A stretch of 64,000 bases of DNA, from positions 100,050,568 to 100,114,567 of the forward strand of contig OX578152.1 of assembly GCA_951213105.1 (NCBI GenBank). The letters are read 5' to 3'. Source of the DNA: Amaurobius ferox. Taxonomy: Eukaryota; Arthropoda; Arachnida; Araneae; Amaurobiidae. The notes under the pieces were generated by a model. It worked only from the letters and a program-made list of their open reading frames with translations. It did no database searches and was not told the origin of the DNA. This document shows positions 21,701-35,075 of this stretch, piece after piece. Numbering within the stretch: position 1 is the first letter of the stretch; each line of letters begins with the position of its first letter. Both the position numbers and the translations under genes were made by a program.

Positions 21701-24433
21701 CGCACTTTTGTTTATGCTATTAGATTAAAGATGATAATCACCTGTGTTGCATATGGATGTATGTCAAAATTTATCTAAGGTGGAGAGACTACATTTCACA
21801 GGTAAGTCTTTTGCATTCATTTTAAAACATATTTCATATAAAATAGTTAATTGGCATGTGAGATCATGTCGTTCTATATTAAAAGTAGATTATCTGGCTT
21901 TGTAAATAATGTATACCCTTGAAATAATTTTTAAAATAAAATATTATATATATATTTGCATACTTTCATAAACTGTGTCACTGTAAATGCTTAAATTTAA
22001 AAGAAAAAAATAAAATGAACATGCAACTAGTAATAGGTCTAGTTTTTTTTCTTGCCAATAATTTTTTTTACTCTTAACTTGGATTGTTAACTGGTTCATA
22101 CTCTTCTCTCCCAACAATGTTTTCATACTATATAATGTTATGAAATGATTAATAACGCTTAAGAAATTTTATAAATTTCAGTAAGTACATATTTAGAATT
22201 TATATTATTTTTTACTAAGTCATATTCTTCCAGAGTTATCAAAATAAATATAGTACATAGTCGTAAAAAGGATTTTTTTTTCTGGAAAATTGTAGCCAAA
22301 ACAATTACTTTTTACACTTTTTTTTAGTATTAACTGTCTGTATGTATAAAAATACTCATTAAAATTTCAAAGTGTAATGTATCAAATGAAATTCAACAAT
22401 TAAAATGTGACTTGAAATTAATTTTGTGAATAAGTGCAGTAAAATACTATAGGTATAAAAAGTAGATTAATAAATATAATATAAAAAAATTAAAAACTGA
22501 TTATAATTGAAAAATATATCATGCATTACATTTCATTTTTTAAAAATACCTACTGATAATTCAAAGGGAAACATTCTACCACTTTCTTAAAAATATACTA
22601 CAAAAATAAATTAAAAAAAATACTTGTAATTAAACATTTTTAAAAATAAATTATTTTATATAATATAAAAAAATTGTTTATAAAATATCTGCTTGTAATT
22701 ATATGTCATATGTAGAACACATATTTTACTTGCCCAATCCTAGTGGCTATGAAATTTATTTTACATCCAAGGTAGTTGTATTGCATTAGTATTAATTTTT
22801 AAAGGATGGCATTTTCAAAACATTTTTAATAAGTAAACTGGTGGAAAATTAGTCTGTATTTTTTTTTTTTTCCTGTATCTCTTTAAAACCCTTTTTTAAA
22901 GTGTTTAATCTAAATTGCTTTCTAATTCTGTTAATCTATTTTTTGTTATAATTAATTGCTTTAGCATTTTTTGTACGTGATAAGGTGGTATACTTAATAC
23001 ATGTGATCTAAATTTTAGGTATACATATTACTATTTGTATATGAATTTGATATATAATAAAATTTTATTAATGTTTCCTTTCTTTCATATTTATTTAATA
23101 CTGTATCTATGAGACAATGAATTGCAGGAGAAAAGAAATTTAATATTAAAATCATACACATGGCTATGTACAACCTTAAAATCATAAAAATTTTAAATTT
23201 CAGTATATATATATATATCAATAGATATATAAAATTTTAGGTGTATCCTATGCATGTATAATTAATTTATAAGAATGCCTATATAGTGCATAAAGATCAG
23301 AACAATATCTGTAAATACAGCACAACCCGGGGGTCATATAATAATGCGCATGGAATTCAAGGATGATGATACGATAAAAGTAACGAGGGAAGGTAGGAAA
23401 ATTAGACTATTGAAGGATTTTAGAAATGATATTTAAAAATGAATAGTACATCTGCCACAAACGTCTTCAGGGGCACATTCTAGACACATATGCTAAAATC
23501 CTTTGTTTCTATGACTGCATGAAAACGTGGTTAAAAATTTATATATATATATAATTTTATATACACACACCAAATTTCATGTTATTGTTATGTATCTAAC
23601 ATAATTAGTTAGAATTTCAAAAGCTTAAATCAATGACAAACACTAGATTAAGTTCAATAAAAGGTTGTAATAATAAGATTCAACTTGAGGTTTTACTGGC
23701 AATGTTTTATTTCTGTTTTGTGGTGGCGTATTGATTCTCGAGCTCATTTTTAATTTGAAATGCAAGCTTACCATTAGATTTCATGAATGCTAATACTCCT
23801 CATGTAGCACCGTAACGTCACAGCAGAACATTTCGCGCAGGGGAGGGGGGCGCCTTTTACATTTAGAGCCCCTGCACCAGCACCATAGTTGAGATAGGCG
23901 CGGCTACTGTAACTTCAAACGGCTGACTCAGTCCTTGTCTGTTAGAGCCTTGCTTTTATTCTAGTACAAGCTCGGCCCTGCACCTCGCATGAGTACAGCA
24001 ACAGGTGATCACAGGCATTAAATTGCATCCAGTATTAACTTTGATATATCATATATATAGAACTATTACTCGCTGAATTTCATCCAGTATTAACTTTGAT
24101 ATATCACATACACACAATGACGTATTCATAGAGGGGTCCGGACTCCCCTCCCCCGAAATGAAATTTCTGGATACGTCCTTGCATATATAGTACTATTACA
24201 CGCTGAATTTTAAGCTTATTAGCAAAATTATATGTCTCTGTTCAACCGAGAGATCGTTTAAAAAGTTAAAAACGTATTACTCAATCTTTACGCCCCCAAA
24301 TGACAGACGATTTGTTTACAAATGTGGCCGATAATAAAAGGATAAGATCGTTTACCACTTCTGCCCACCATACCACTGTGTCCCGAAGGGGTGACATTTG
24401 ATTTATAGTTCAGCCCCTGCTCACCAGTGGCGT
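21700..24433. other. Long gene-free AT-rich region with small MITE-like pieces
   Basis: No supported gene. At about 24115-24180 a GC-rich insert (GACGTATTCATAGAGGGGTC ... TTTCTGGATACGTCC) has inverted ends and interrupts a duplicated AT-rich unit (AACTTTGATATATCA twice), so it looks like a small DNA-transposon MITE. Around 23842-23985 another GC-rich piece begins CAGGGGAGGGGGG and ends GCTCGGCCCTG, possibly hAT-derived. Everything else is simple A/T-rich sequence. Confidence 0.45.
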
Positions 24434-25036
24434 AGCTAGAAATTTTGGACCCTAATGCAAATGTGGGCCAAACCCCCCTCCCCCCCCAACACACACACAC
24501 ACCTGTCAAAAAATAAATATAAAACATACTTTATTTTCTTTATAATACACTTTACTAAATAATAATATAAAAGTACAGAAAATATAATAGGTGCAATATG
24601 AAATTTCAAAATTAAAATTGTTTCTTCTTTGCATTTGCAAAATAATTAATAAGATCTTTGATATCCATTTTTTGCTGCTGCTTTGTGCTCAATACATAAT
24701 AACGCAAGATCACGTAATCTACTTTGGCCGATAGAATGTCTTTTGTAATCCTTAATAATTTTTAATTCGCTAAATACTCTATCCACACTAGCAACTGTAA
24801 CTGGTAGTGTAAGAAATAGCATAAATACAACATACACTTCCGCGAATTCACTTTCCGAACAACCATATTTTTCCTTGAAAATTGTCTAATAGACGTTAAA
24901 GGTGTCAAATCTTTTTTTAATGAAGAAAGTTATTGTATGTACTGATTCGAGAATTGCTCAGAAATAATATTACAATCTTTTTTTTTTTTAAATCTCTCTT
25001 TTCGGTGACTGAATTATGTTTTTTGGTTCCAAAAAA

Positions 25037-25847
25037 TCTGATGTGGGCAGCATATGACTTTCCCTGCAGACTTATATCCACGTTCTATTTATTTTAATTA
25101 AATTTAATTCACTCTTAATTCAATTTTCGTTCTCATTTGGTAACTGGACTTATTTTCAAAGGTGGCGTAGAGAAAATACGAAAAAATATTAAGATGTCTC
25201 GAGAACGGCTAGTCCTAATGTAATGGGGTTGGTCTTATTCTTTTCATCTTTAAATATTACGTATAAAACAAGCATTTAATGGATATATTTAAGCATACGC
25301 AGTTTATTTTAGATTTTTGCGGGTCATTTCGCAAAAAAAGGCAGGATATTTTTTTCCGAATCGTACCAAAATCTAATCAGCTCCAGGGTGACCCACAAGC
25401 GACTTATCTACCGAAATTTGTGAAATTCGGTCTATTAGTTTTTCAGCTAGAGTGGATAAAGGCAATTTTTGCTGGCCATTTCGCAAAAAAAAGGCGCGTT
25501 CTTTTTTCCCGAATCGTACCAAAAACTAATCAGTACCAGGGCCACATACAAGTGACTTACCTACCAAATTTTATGAAATTCGGTCCATTAGTTTTTGAGT
25601 TAGAGTGGATACATGCATTGCACAGACAGACACACACACAGACGTCCGGTCGTCCAAATGGTTACTCAAGTCCTCTGGATGAGTCGGACGATCTGGGGTT
25701 TCCACACACACAGACGTCACGCTAAAAATAGTTTTTTCGTATTCTAGAGGTCTCGAAACGTGTAGATCCGTCGAAAACTCGAGTTGCGATTTTCGACATG
25801 ATTCTAATACTTTCCCTATACATTACCATGTATTGCAGGGAAAGTAG
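25037..25847 (-). mobile_element. Helentron-like element, family B copy 1
   Basis: It starts TCTGATGTGGGCAGC at 25037 after an A-run and ends in a hairpin with arms TACTTTCCC / GGGAAAGTA at 25809-25846. Near the 5' end GACTTTCCCTGCAG repeats the hairpin arm. It holds a CACACACACAG microsatellite and two copies of a unit ending AGAGTGGATA. A short SINE-tail-like piece (GTCGGACGATCTGGGG) is embedded near 25685. It splits the hAT transposase. Confidence 0.6.
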
Positions 25848-26090
25848 AAATCAAACTAAGTTGTCATCCCTGCAAACCTCTGATTAATTTGGGCATTTAT
25901 TGTATCCAAAACGTAATAAAATACATTAACCTTAAATTGCTGCTCTCCGTTTTCAAATCGATAGTCATAAACCAATTCATCAAAATGACGTTTAGATACG
26001 CAAGCATTTTGACTTACAGTATTTATTCAACACTCTTGAGCAAGCTTCTGAGCTTCCTATTTTATTCTGTTATAGGCGTTTCTAAATTAT

Positions 26091-26930
26091 TACTTTCCTT
26101 ATATACATAATGTATAAGGAAAGTATTGTGACGGGGTCGAAAATTCGAATTCGAGTTTTCGACGGGAGAGCATGTTTCAAGCATCCCTGATCACGAATCA
26201 AACATTTTTGAAGTGATGTCTGTGTGTGTATGAAAGTATGTGTCAGTGAGCCTGTGGAAACGATAACTGACGAACAAATGGACCGATTCGAACGAAATTT
26301 GGTACAAAAATCACAATCCGTAAACATTGGCAGCCTATTGTTTTTATGCGCAATCGAATGTTCAGAACCCCCTTAAATTTTCGAGTAAAATTTTGAAACA
26401 ATCATCAAAACCGCTAATAAAGTTACGCAAATAGACATTTCTTATGTAGTTTTTCATTAGAAAACGATTGACAAATTTTAGAACGCTAACATGAACCGTT
26501 CTCCAGATATTGCATATTTTTCAAAAAAAAAAAAAAAAAAATATCAAAAAGTTATGTAAAATAAAAAAAATATATTTCCTATTGAGAAACATGTTCACTT
26601 TTCATATGCAATACCATGCGATAAATTGGGTGACAGCATTCTCTTGGATCTAGCTCGTTTCACTCATGAAAAGAGATACTTTAAGTAATACTTTTGTATT
26701 TGAACGCCAATAGTTTTGTATTTGAACGACGAATTTGGCGGAATGTCGCCATATGGGAAAAAAATGACGCCAAATCAATTAAAATGACGACTCATTGAAG
26801 AAAATTCAATATCTTTGAAAACATATAAGTATCTACGATAATAATAACATGTTCTTTAACTGTAAAAGTAGTAAATTCATTGTATTATATAAGGAAAGTT
26901 ATGTGTTGCTCACATCAGATTTTTTTATTA
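26091..26930 (+). mobile_element. Helentron-like element, family A copy 1
   Basis: Written on this strand it opens with a palindrome, TACTTTCCTTATATACATAA turning back to TTATGTATAAGGAAAGTA, then GACGGGGTCGAAAATTCG. A TGTGTGTG microsatellite follows, then GATTCGAACGAAATTTGGTA. It ends AAGGAAAGTTATGTG...CACATCAGATTTTTTT. In the opposite orientation this is a TC start and a 3' hairpin ending GTAA before T. Non-coding. Confidence 0.6.
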
Positions 26931-27031
26931 GATTTAAGGCCTATATCTGTCAAAGCCTTCAAAATATCAACAAATCTTGATTTTACGGCAGTAATAGATG
27001 TCAATCTACCAGACCAGCGTGTTGGATCAAG

Positions 27032-27080
27032 TTTTTAACACTTTACAACAAAGTTGAAAAGTGTTTATGACTTTGTTCAT

Positions 27081-27118
<38 letters not shown>

Positions 27119-29095
27119 CGTTAGCACGATAACTGCCGTAAAAATGAGTTTATCAAAATGAAATTTTAGTATGTTGTTCAGACGGTCTGTAGGACCTATG
27201 GGAATATAAATAAATAATATCACCCATTTAGTTTTTTATTGAACCCGGGTTGAAAAAATGAAATACATTGAACCCTATGGGACCTAATTTTTCAAACATT
27301 TTTTAAGTAAATTTAAAATTCACGAATTGCTTCGAAATTTTTAGGAAATATTCACATTATCCCATAGAATATATAAAAAAAAATTCAGTAAAATATGTTA
27401 AGTAGTTTTTTAATTAAAAAAATTATTTTATATAGGGAAAAAAACAAATTCAATTAAATTCTGACTTTGGGATATCTTCCAGAAAGAAAAGAGAGAGATA
27501 TTATATAATAAATATCTCTCCATTTGTTTAAACGTTTTGCATATGGGAGTGGCTTCATATTTTAAGATAAATTTGGTAGATAACAATTTTTCATTTTTTT
27601 TAAATTTTATATAACTCTTCATGATAAATTTAATTGATGGCATTTTAAATGCACTTTCCTACGTCCTAGAGAGTTAAAATTTGGTACACAGCTTAAATTT
27701 GTTGAACATTTTATTCGACAAAAATTTGATGGATCTTTAAATATAGATTATACATTTTTTTTGAAATGGCCTGAAAATAATCCCCGTTCACTTCTATAAA
27801 TCATTGGTGTAATATTGTTAAAAATTCTGATGTGGACAGCACATGTCTTTCTCTGCAGACTCATATTCGTTCTCTTTATTTATTCAATGATAATTTGAGT
27901 TTATCTGCACAACATAAGTATTTTAAATGACATTGAATTTACACGTTAAACTTAAATTTGGTTCTCATTTGATAGCTGGACTTATTGTCATAGGTGGCGT
28001 AGCGAAAACGCGAAAAAACTAGAATATCTCAAGAACGGCTAGTCCTAGAGTAATGGGGTTAGTCTTATTCTTTTTGTTGTCAAAAATCACATATAAAATA
28101 GGAATTTAATTGATATAATTGAGCACACGTAGTCTTTTATTTTTATATATAACGATTTTTGCTGGCCATTTCGCAAAAATAGCCCGTTCCTTTTTCCCGA
28201 ATCATAGTAGAATAACCTACAAATGATTTATATACAAAATTTTGTTAAATTTGGTATACAAATCACTTGTAGGTTATTGAAATATTATACTCCAAATTTT
28301 GTGAAATTTGGTTCATTAGTTTTTAGCTAGAGTGGATAAAGGCAATTTCTGCGGCCATTTCGCAAAGAAGGCAGATTCTTTTCTTACGAATCGTACTATA
28401 ATCTAATGAACATCAGGATTTCCCACAAAAAACATACCTACCAAATTGTATGAAATTCGGTCCATTAGTTTTTCAATTAGAGTGGATGTAATATCCACAC
28501 AGACACACAGAAACATACACAGATACACCCTTACACACACAGACGTCTTCCTAAAAGTAGTTTTTTCGTGTTCTAGATGTCCCAAAACGTGTAGATACTT
28601 TGAAAATTCGAGTTCCGATCTTCGGCACGATTCCAATACTTTGAGTACATACACATACACATATATATTATCTGTGTATCTAAATTCCGTGCCTATGCAA
28701 TTACAATAGTTGTGATTTTAAATGATCCCTAAACTTTTATTATTTCTTCAAGGAAGCCTAATTTTAACATATGCAGAATGCAAATATCTCAAGCGATTGT
28801 AAGATGAATTACATAAGAATTGCTGAATTTTTTTTCACACAAAATTATTTAGCTCTGGAGTCTGGAATACAAGTTATATGAATGAAATATTCATTGATTT
28901 TGCATAAAGAATCAGATGATTTATATTTCGATACAGTTTTAAATATTTAAGTATAATAAATTACTGTAGTACTGTGATAATGTAAAAGATATTACCACTG
29001 AATGAATCACATTTTAGAAATTTTTAAATGAAATTACATTTCAGTTGGAAAGTGTTTCATAATCAATGCTTATGCATGATTGATCTTTCTTGTTC
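27032..29095 (+). mobile_element. Helentron-like element, family C copy 2, interrupted
   Basis: It begins TTAACACTTTACAACAAAG with the family hairpin, then eight CTGT units, and ends GTTGGAAAGTGTTTCATAATC...TTTCTTG near 29095. The middle of the element is displaced by other DNA: an unidentified repeat fragment at about 27430-27825 and the family B copy at 27826-28643. It is itself inserted in the hAT transposase gene, just after the DPTRW region. Confidence 0.55.
27826..28643 (-). mobile_element. Helentron-like element, family B copy 2
   Basis: It starts TCTGATGTGGACAGC and follows family B throughout (AGAACGGCTAGTCCTA, CATTTCGCAAA units, CACACACAGACGTCTTCC). Its terminal hairpin has decayed to ATACTTTGAGTACAT. 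It lies inside the family C copy, making a third nesting level. Confidence 0.55.
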
Positions 29096-29382
29096 TAAAG
29101 TTACTTTTGACCCACCAGTAAACTTAGAATGAAGATTGAGTTGCGATTTCCAAAAAAAGTGTAAATATTTTGCATAATGGTGTGAAAGGAAGACACTTCG
29201 TGGTAACTATTAACACTGTCATTTACTACCAAATTTAAATTGTGGCTGTTGCAATGTCCATACTCTGCGTACGGTTGAATTTCTTTAATTTTGTTTCAAA
29301 ACCTTTATATTCACCACTCATTACGCTAGCTCCGTCATAACCTTGGTCATAACATTATGGGACACATCTATAGGGATATTTA

Positions 29383-30291
29383 TTACTTTCCTTATATACA
29401 ATAATGTATAAGGAAAGTATTGTAACGGGGTCGAAAATTCGAATTCGAGTTTTCGACGGGAAAGCACGTTTCAAGCATCCCTGATCACGGATCGAACATT
29501 TTTGAAGTGATGTCTGTGCGTGTGTGTGTGTGGAGACGATAACTGACGAACGAATGGAGCGATTCGAACGAAATTTGGTACGAAAATTACAATCAGTAAA
29601 CACTGGAAGCCTATTGTCTTTATACGCAATCAAATATTCGGAACCCCCCTAAATTTTCGAGTGAAATTTTGAAAAAATCGTCGAAAGATCAAAACCTCTA
29701 ATAAAGTTACGCAAATAGACATTTCTCATGTAATTTTTCATTTGAAAACGATTGACATAAATTTTAGAACGCTAACATGAACCGTTCTCGAGATATTGTA
29801 CATTTAAAAAAATATATATCAAATAATCATATAAAATAAAAAAAAATTCCCATTGAGAAACATGTTCACTTTTCATATCTAATATCATGCAATAAATTTG
29901 GTGACATCATTCTCGTGGATTTAGCTCGTTCCATTGATGAAAAAAGATACTTTGAGTAATACTTTTGTATTGAACGCCAATAATCATTTATCTGCTGTAA
30001 GAATAACTTATTTCTTCGTCCATAACGCTTGGCGAGATTTTGGCGACGATTTTGGTGGAATGTCGCCTACTTGGCGACTTTTTTAAATGTTGCCAAATTC
30101 ATGAAAATCTCGCCAAATGGATAAAAATGACGCTAAATCAATGAAAATGACGACTCATTGACGAAAATTCAATATCTTGGAAATAATATAAATATCTACT
30201 ATAAGAATATTCTATTTTTTTTTTTTTACTGTAAAAGTAAATTCATTGCATTATATAAGGAAAGTCATGTGCTTCCCACATCAGATTTTTT
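29383..30291 (+). mobile_element. Helentron-like element, family A copy 2
   Basis: It opens with the same TACTTTCC...GGAAAGTA palindrome and GACGGGGTCGAAAATTCG, and closes AAGGAAAGTCATGTGCTTCCCACATCAGATTTTTTT. The internal GTGTGTGTGTGTGG tract and the GGCGAGATTTTGGCGACG block match copy 3. It is inserted in the hAT transposase gene. Confidence 0.6.
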
Positions 30292-30702
30292 TATTATTGC
30301 GTCGTCGTTAGCTAGTAATTGCACTTGGGATAAAAAAATTTCCATTGTAATCTTCCGTAAAGCCTTCACGGTGACCACGAAATGCCAATGAATTCTTAGA
30401 AAGTAATAGAGTTATTCGAAACAAGCGATCTGATACCATTTTCCAAAAATTTATCTTATTACGTGCTTCTTCTGTTACTATATCAATGGTTTTACTTGCT
30501 TTCCATAAAATTCAAGTACAGCACATGCATCAATGTGTTGTTCTTGGGAGGTGCTATGTGTTTTTATTTTTTGTGTTAAATTTCTCCAATCTCTAATGCC
30601 AGTACGCCACTGACTCGAAGCATTAGAAAACAGCCATGGATGACATTAAGCAGCATACAAAGCACTTGAATTACACAACCATAAATGTTTAACAGGGCCA
30701 TA

Positions 30703-31450
30703 TTACTTTCCCTGCAATACATGGTAATGTATAGGGAAAGTATTGGAATCATGCCGAAAATCACAACTCGAGTTTCCGACGGATCTACACGTTTCGAGAC
30801 CTCTAGAATACGAAAAAACCATTTTTAGCGTGACGTCTGTGTGTCTGTCTGTCTGTGCAGATTTTGTATCCACTCTAACTAAAAAACTAATGGACCGAAT
30901 TTCACAAAATTTTGTAGGTAAGTCACTTGTGGGCGGGGCTGGTGCCAACTAGTTTTGGGTTCGATTCGGAATAAAAGAACCCGCCTTTTTTTGCGAAATG
31001 GCCCGCAAAAGCTTGTATCCACTCTAGCTGAAAAACTAATGGACCGAATTTCACAAAATTCGGTAGATGAGTCACGTATAGGTCACCCTGGTGTTGATTA
31101 GATTTTGGTACGATTAAGAAAAAAATAACCTGCCTTTTTTTGTAGAATAGCCCACAAAAATTGCCAAAATCTAAACTAAAAAGCTACGTATACTCAAATA
31201 TATCCATTAAATGCTTGTTTAATGCGTAATTTTTAACGAAGAAAAGAATAAGACCAACCCCATTACACTAGGACTAGCCGTTCTCGAGATATATTAGTTT
31301 TTTTCGTATTTTTCCACCCCACCTTTGAAAATAAGTCCAGTTATCAAATGAGAACGAAATTTGAATTAAAAGTGAATTACGTTTAATTGAAATAAATAGA
31401 ACGTGGATATAAGTTTGCAGAGAAAGTCATGTGCTGCCCACATCAGATTT
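30703..31450 (+). mobile_element. Helentron-like element, family B copy 3
   Basis: It opens TACTTTCCCTGCAATACATG and turns back through TGTATAGGGAAAGTA, then GTCTGTCTGTCTGTG. Two repeated 'ATCCACTCTA..TGAAAAACTAATGGACCGAA' units follow. It closes with GCAGAGAAAGTCATGTGCTG and CCCACATCAGATTTTTTT. It separates the first two transposase blocks of the hAT element. Confidence 0.6.
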
Positions 31451-32568
31451 TTTTGTTATGGAAGTATAATACACTTCACTGAAATCTTTATTGTTTTAAT
31501 TGGCATCTCTAGGAAAAGGTCCCTTTGGTTTATGATATTTCATTATCAATAACCGTTTTTCCTCATCTGAAATATTTTTATTTGCATAGTTTCCAAGATC
31601 GCAAGATAAAATTTCACAAACTTGTTTCATTGCATTATTATCGTCTTCATTTTGTTCATCATATGAACTTTTATTTTGAATATCTAATGCATTAATTTCA
31701 CGATTGATAGTTGTTTGAATACAAGAAGTAGTCGTCTGACGATTTTCTGCATTTTTCGCTCATCTAGTAAAATTAACAAAACCGTCAAGTTTAGGATGTT
31801 TTTTTTTAATGTTTCTTTTTTTTCTTTTGCTAATTTTCTTTTCTGGGCCCCACTCATAGAAGTTTTCTTTTTTTCCATTTTTCTAAGGGTAAAATTTTCA
31901 ATTTAAAAAAAAAAATTAATTTTTTTAGAAAAATTAAACAATTTACCATTCTTACAATGGCCCTTAAATTAAAAATAATATTTATAACTTACCATCAATT
32001 TATTTTAACAAAATGAGAAAAATGAATGTAGAATATTCAGGTATAATACCCGAATTTTACTGGGTAAGAATTTAATTTCATCCATTAATTGCAAATAATT
32101 GTAATTTGAATAAAGTCGATAGCCACCACTTGCTGTCATGTTTTAACTTTCCGACACATCCAAGTTGTCCACATATGCCCCATATTTGACTTTTGTCCAA
32201 CACTTAATAAAATCAACAAATAATATATTTTGTTTTAGGTCTAAATTTCAAGTACCTTTGTTAATAAAAAAGCAGATAGAGCTGGAATCCTGAAAGAGAT
32301 TATTGTACAGGCTCTAAGTGATCTAAAATATGAAAATGATTCATTGACGTTTTCCTATTATTTACTATCATTTATTATTTTTGTTCAAGGATGCGTCGAC
32401 TGCTAAAGCCATTTACGCCACTAAGCCTTAGTGGTGTACCAAGAGTGATGAGGGCCCGGGCCCTATTCATCAGTGGAGCCCCCTATGTAATACCAGATGA
32501 TTTTTGTCACCTGTCAATTTACCTTTTTTTTTAGTGAGTGATTTTTCGTTTACCTTCTTTACTTTCCT

Positions 32569-33472
32569 TATATACATAATGTATAAGGAAAGTATTGTGA
32601 CGGGGTCGAAAATTCGAATTCGAGTTTTCGGCGGGAGAGCACGTTTCAAGCATCCCTGATCACAAATCAAAGATTTTGAGGTGATGTCTGTGTGTGTGTG
32701 AAAGTGTGTGTGTGAAAGCGTGTGTATGTGTGGAGACGATATCTCACGAATGAATGAAGCGATTCGAATGAAATTTGGTACAAAAATCACAATCTGTAAA
32801 TACTGGAAGTCTATTGTTTTTAAACGCAAACGAATGTTCAAAACCCCCCTAAATTTTCGATTGAAATTTTGAAAAAATCATCAAAAAATCAAAACCTTTA
32901 ATATAATTACGCAAATAGACATATCTTATGTAATATTTCCTTAGAAAACGATTGACATAAACTTCAGAAAGCTTCACGAACCGTTTTTGAGATATTGCAC
33001 ATTTTTCAAATAAAATATCAAAAAATCCAATAAATTAAAAAAATATATTAACTGTTGAGAAAGATGTTCACTTTTCATATGTAATATCATGCGATAAATT
33101 TGATGACATCATTTTCGTTGATCTAGCTCGTTCCATTCATGAGAAAAGATACTTTGAGTAATACTTTGGTATTTGAATGCCAATACTCATTTATCTGCTA
33201 TAAGAATAACTTATTTCTCCTTCCATAACTCTTGGCGAGATTTTGAGGACGAATTTGGCGGAATGTCGCCAACTTGGCGATTTTTTAAATGTTGTCAAAT
33301 TAACGAAAATCTCGCCAAATGGTTAAAAGTGACGACTGATTGACGAAAATTCAATATCTTGAAAAGCATATAAGTATCTACTATAAGAATAAGCTATTTT
33401 TTTGCTGTAAAAGTAGTAAATTCATTGCATCATATAAGGAAAGTCATGTGCTGCCCACATCAGATTTTTTTT
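32569..33472 (+). mobile_element. Helentron-like element, family A copy 3
   Basis: The full family A structure is present, from the TACTTTCCTTATATAC palindrome at 32569 to CCCACATCAGATTTTTTT at 33472, with GTGTGTGTGTGAAAGTGTG inside. It lies just outside the right end of the hAT element. The flanking GGGCCCGGGCCC sequence at 32451 and 33500 suggests it sits in another GC-rich transposon end. Confidence 0.6.
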
Positions 33473-34240
33473 TGTTTGTTATAGGCAATGATTTTTTGGG
33501 GGGGCCCTTCTCGAAGTGGGGCCCGGGTCTGTAAAGAAGTTTGCACTTCAAAAAGATTTCAAAATCATGAATATATTGGCATATATCGGCAGCATAAGTT
33601 GATTTTTAATTTATTGTCTTTCTATTTAGAAGTAATTTAGAAATTTATAAACGACGATTATTATATACACGTGTCCCTGGCCACTGCACGTGGCATCACT
33701 ATATTTTGATAGCATTTTGAAAAATGAAAACTACTCTGTTGGTAAAGAACAGAGGTACGACATACAATTTCAATTATAATGCTTGGGCTCTAAATTTGAG
33801 TCCTGGAAGTCAAGGAAGTGATTCCAATAGGCAATAGAATATAACTATATAGAAATATAAGTCTTAATTTCAACCGTAATATGACACACATGGTTTTTTT
33901 TTAATGAGATTTTCCCCCTCATTTTTAATTTTTGAGCTTAAAATACGATTATGATGGATAACTTCTTCAGATTTGTCCCATTTCACTATTTTGTAGTGAT
34001 ATTTAAAGATGTACTATTTTGTAGTGGTGTTTTATACTTGCTTTGTAATTTTTTACTTGATATCTTAGTGACATGAAAATAAAAAGAATTAACTAAACTT
34101 CAAGTTAATTTTTGGAAAATGGGAAAGAATTTAATTTGCTTGAAAGTTGACTTTTTCGTGATAAAAATGTACATTTTACAAAATATACAATAAATATTGA
34201 ATTTATTTGATGCAAATGTTTTAAAAATAATCCAAAATTT
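33473..34240. other. Gene-free AT-rich stretch
   Basis: A short GC-rich remnant (GGGGGGGCCCTTCTCGAAG, 33498-33530) looks like the end of a hAT-type element. The rest contains no open frame or repeat boundary I can support. Confidence 0.45.
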
Positions 34241-34790
34241 TAAAAGGACAGTGACATGGAGAGAACTCATTCTCTTCTCTCCTCTGTAATGTTTAGAAAA
34301 TCAATCGTACCATTATTAGGGCATGTAAAGTGTTCCCTTCTGATGAATATTAAAACAAAGAATAATATTTGGTGTAATTAAAAAAAAGTTCAATGAGATG
34401 TTACCGCTTTCATGGGCATTTTATATATGTATAAAACATAAAAATACCTAAGTATCAGATATATATATATTTAATTACAAAGTTATAAACTAGTAATTTA
34501 AGTTTAGGGTTATTTTAAAAGGACAGTGACATGGAGAGAACTCATTCTCTTCTCTCCTCTGTAATGTTTAGAAAATCAATCGTACCATTATTAGGGCATG
34601 TAAAGTGTTCCCTTCTGATGAATATTAAAACAAAGAATAATATTTGGTGTAATTAAAAAAAAGTTCAATGAGATGTTACCGCTTTCATGGGCATTTTATA
34701 TATGTATAAAACATAAAAATACCTAAGTATCAGATATATATATATTTAATTACAAAGTTATAAACTAGTAATTTAAGTTTAGGGTAACAT
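34241..34790. repeat. 275-bp tandem duplication, near perfect
   Basis: The unit from GGACAGTGACATGGAGAG at 34246 recurs at 34521 without differences that I can find, through AAGTTTAGGGT. It contains TCTTCTCTCCTCTG, an ATATATATAT tract and no open frame. Such identity means a very recent event or an assembly artefact. Confidence 0.85.
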
Positions 34791-35075
34791 GATTATTATA
34801 TAAGATTCCTTGATATGATCTTATTACTTCTTGAAAACTTAAGAACATACCTACAGTATTGTGGCAATTAATTGAGAAATGTCATTTTTTTCGTTTTATC
34901 ACACGTAAGCTTAGGAAGAAGCACTCCAAATTAGCTCAGAGTTCAAATTGCAGTTATTATCAAAGTAGCAGGTGTTCGTATGCACCTGGTAAGTAGCAGG
35001 TGTTCAAATTCCTCCGCCAGGTGGCAGGTGTTCCGCAGTGGTAGTGTCTCAGTTGTTGCGGGGCTCTTTAGCGTC

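Larger units (their letters stand above)
24646..31878 (-). pseudogene. hAT transposase (ZMYM1/DUF4371-like), in six pieces
   Basis: Reading leftward on the minus strand, the N-terminus is MEKKKTSMSGAQKRKLAKE at 31878. A segment with ISDEEKRLLIMKYHKPKGPF then leads into the TTF-type zinc-finger region. A block near 29310 has QGYDGASVMSGEYKG followed by a CNSHNLNLVVNDS motif. A DPTRWSGRL motif lies near 27015. The C-terminal dimerisation region at 24646-24837 is VASVDRVFSELKIIK. These are landmark motifs of hAT transposases of the DUF4371 type. Frames shift within blocks, and insertions separate them, so the gene is dead. The order and orientation of the blocks argue for one original gene. Confidence 0.75.
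24434..32423 (-). mobile_element. hAT transposon cut up by five nested insertions
   Basis: The left end starts CAGTGGCGTAGC at 24434, and the right end finishes ...TTTACGCCACT at 32422, giving short imperfect inverted ends of the hAT type. Between them, minus-strand transposase segments occur in correct order at 31451-31878, 30292-30702, 29096-29382, 26930-27031, 25847-26090 and 24600-25036. They are separated by Helentron-like elements. Without the insertions the element would be roughly 3.3 kb. I could not confirm an 8-bp target duplication. Confidence 0.65.

Noticed and set aside
27060..27120. CTGT microsatellite as a feature of its own
   Set aside because: It is a constant part of the family C element and appears at the same place in its other copies.
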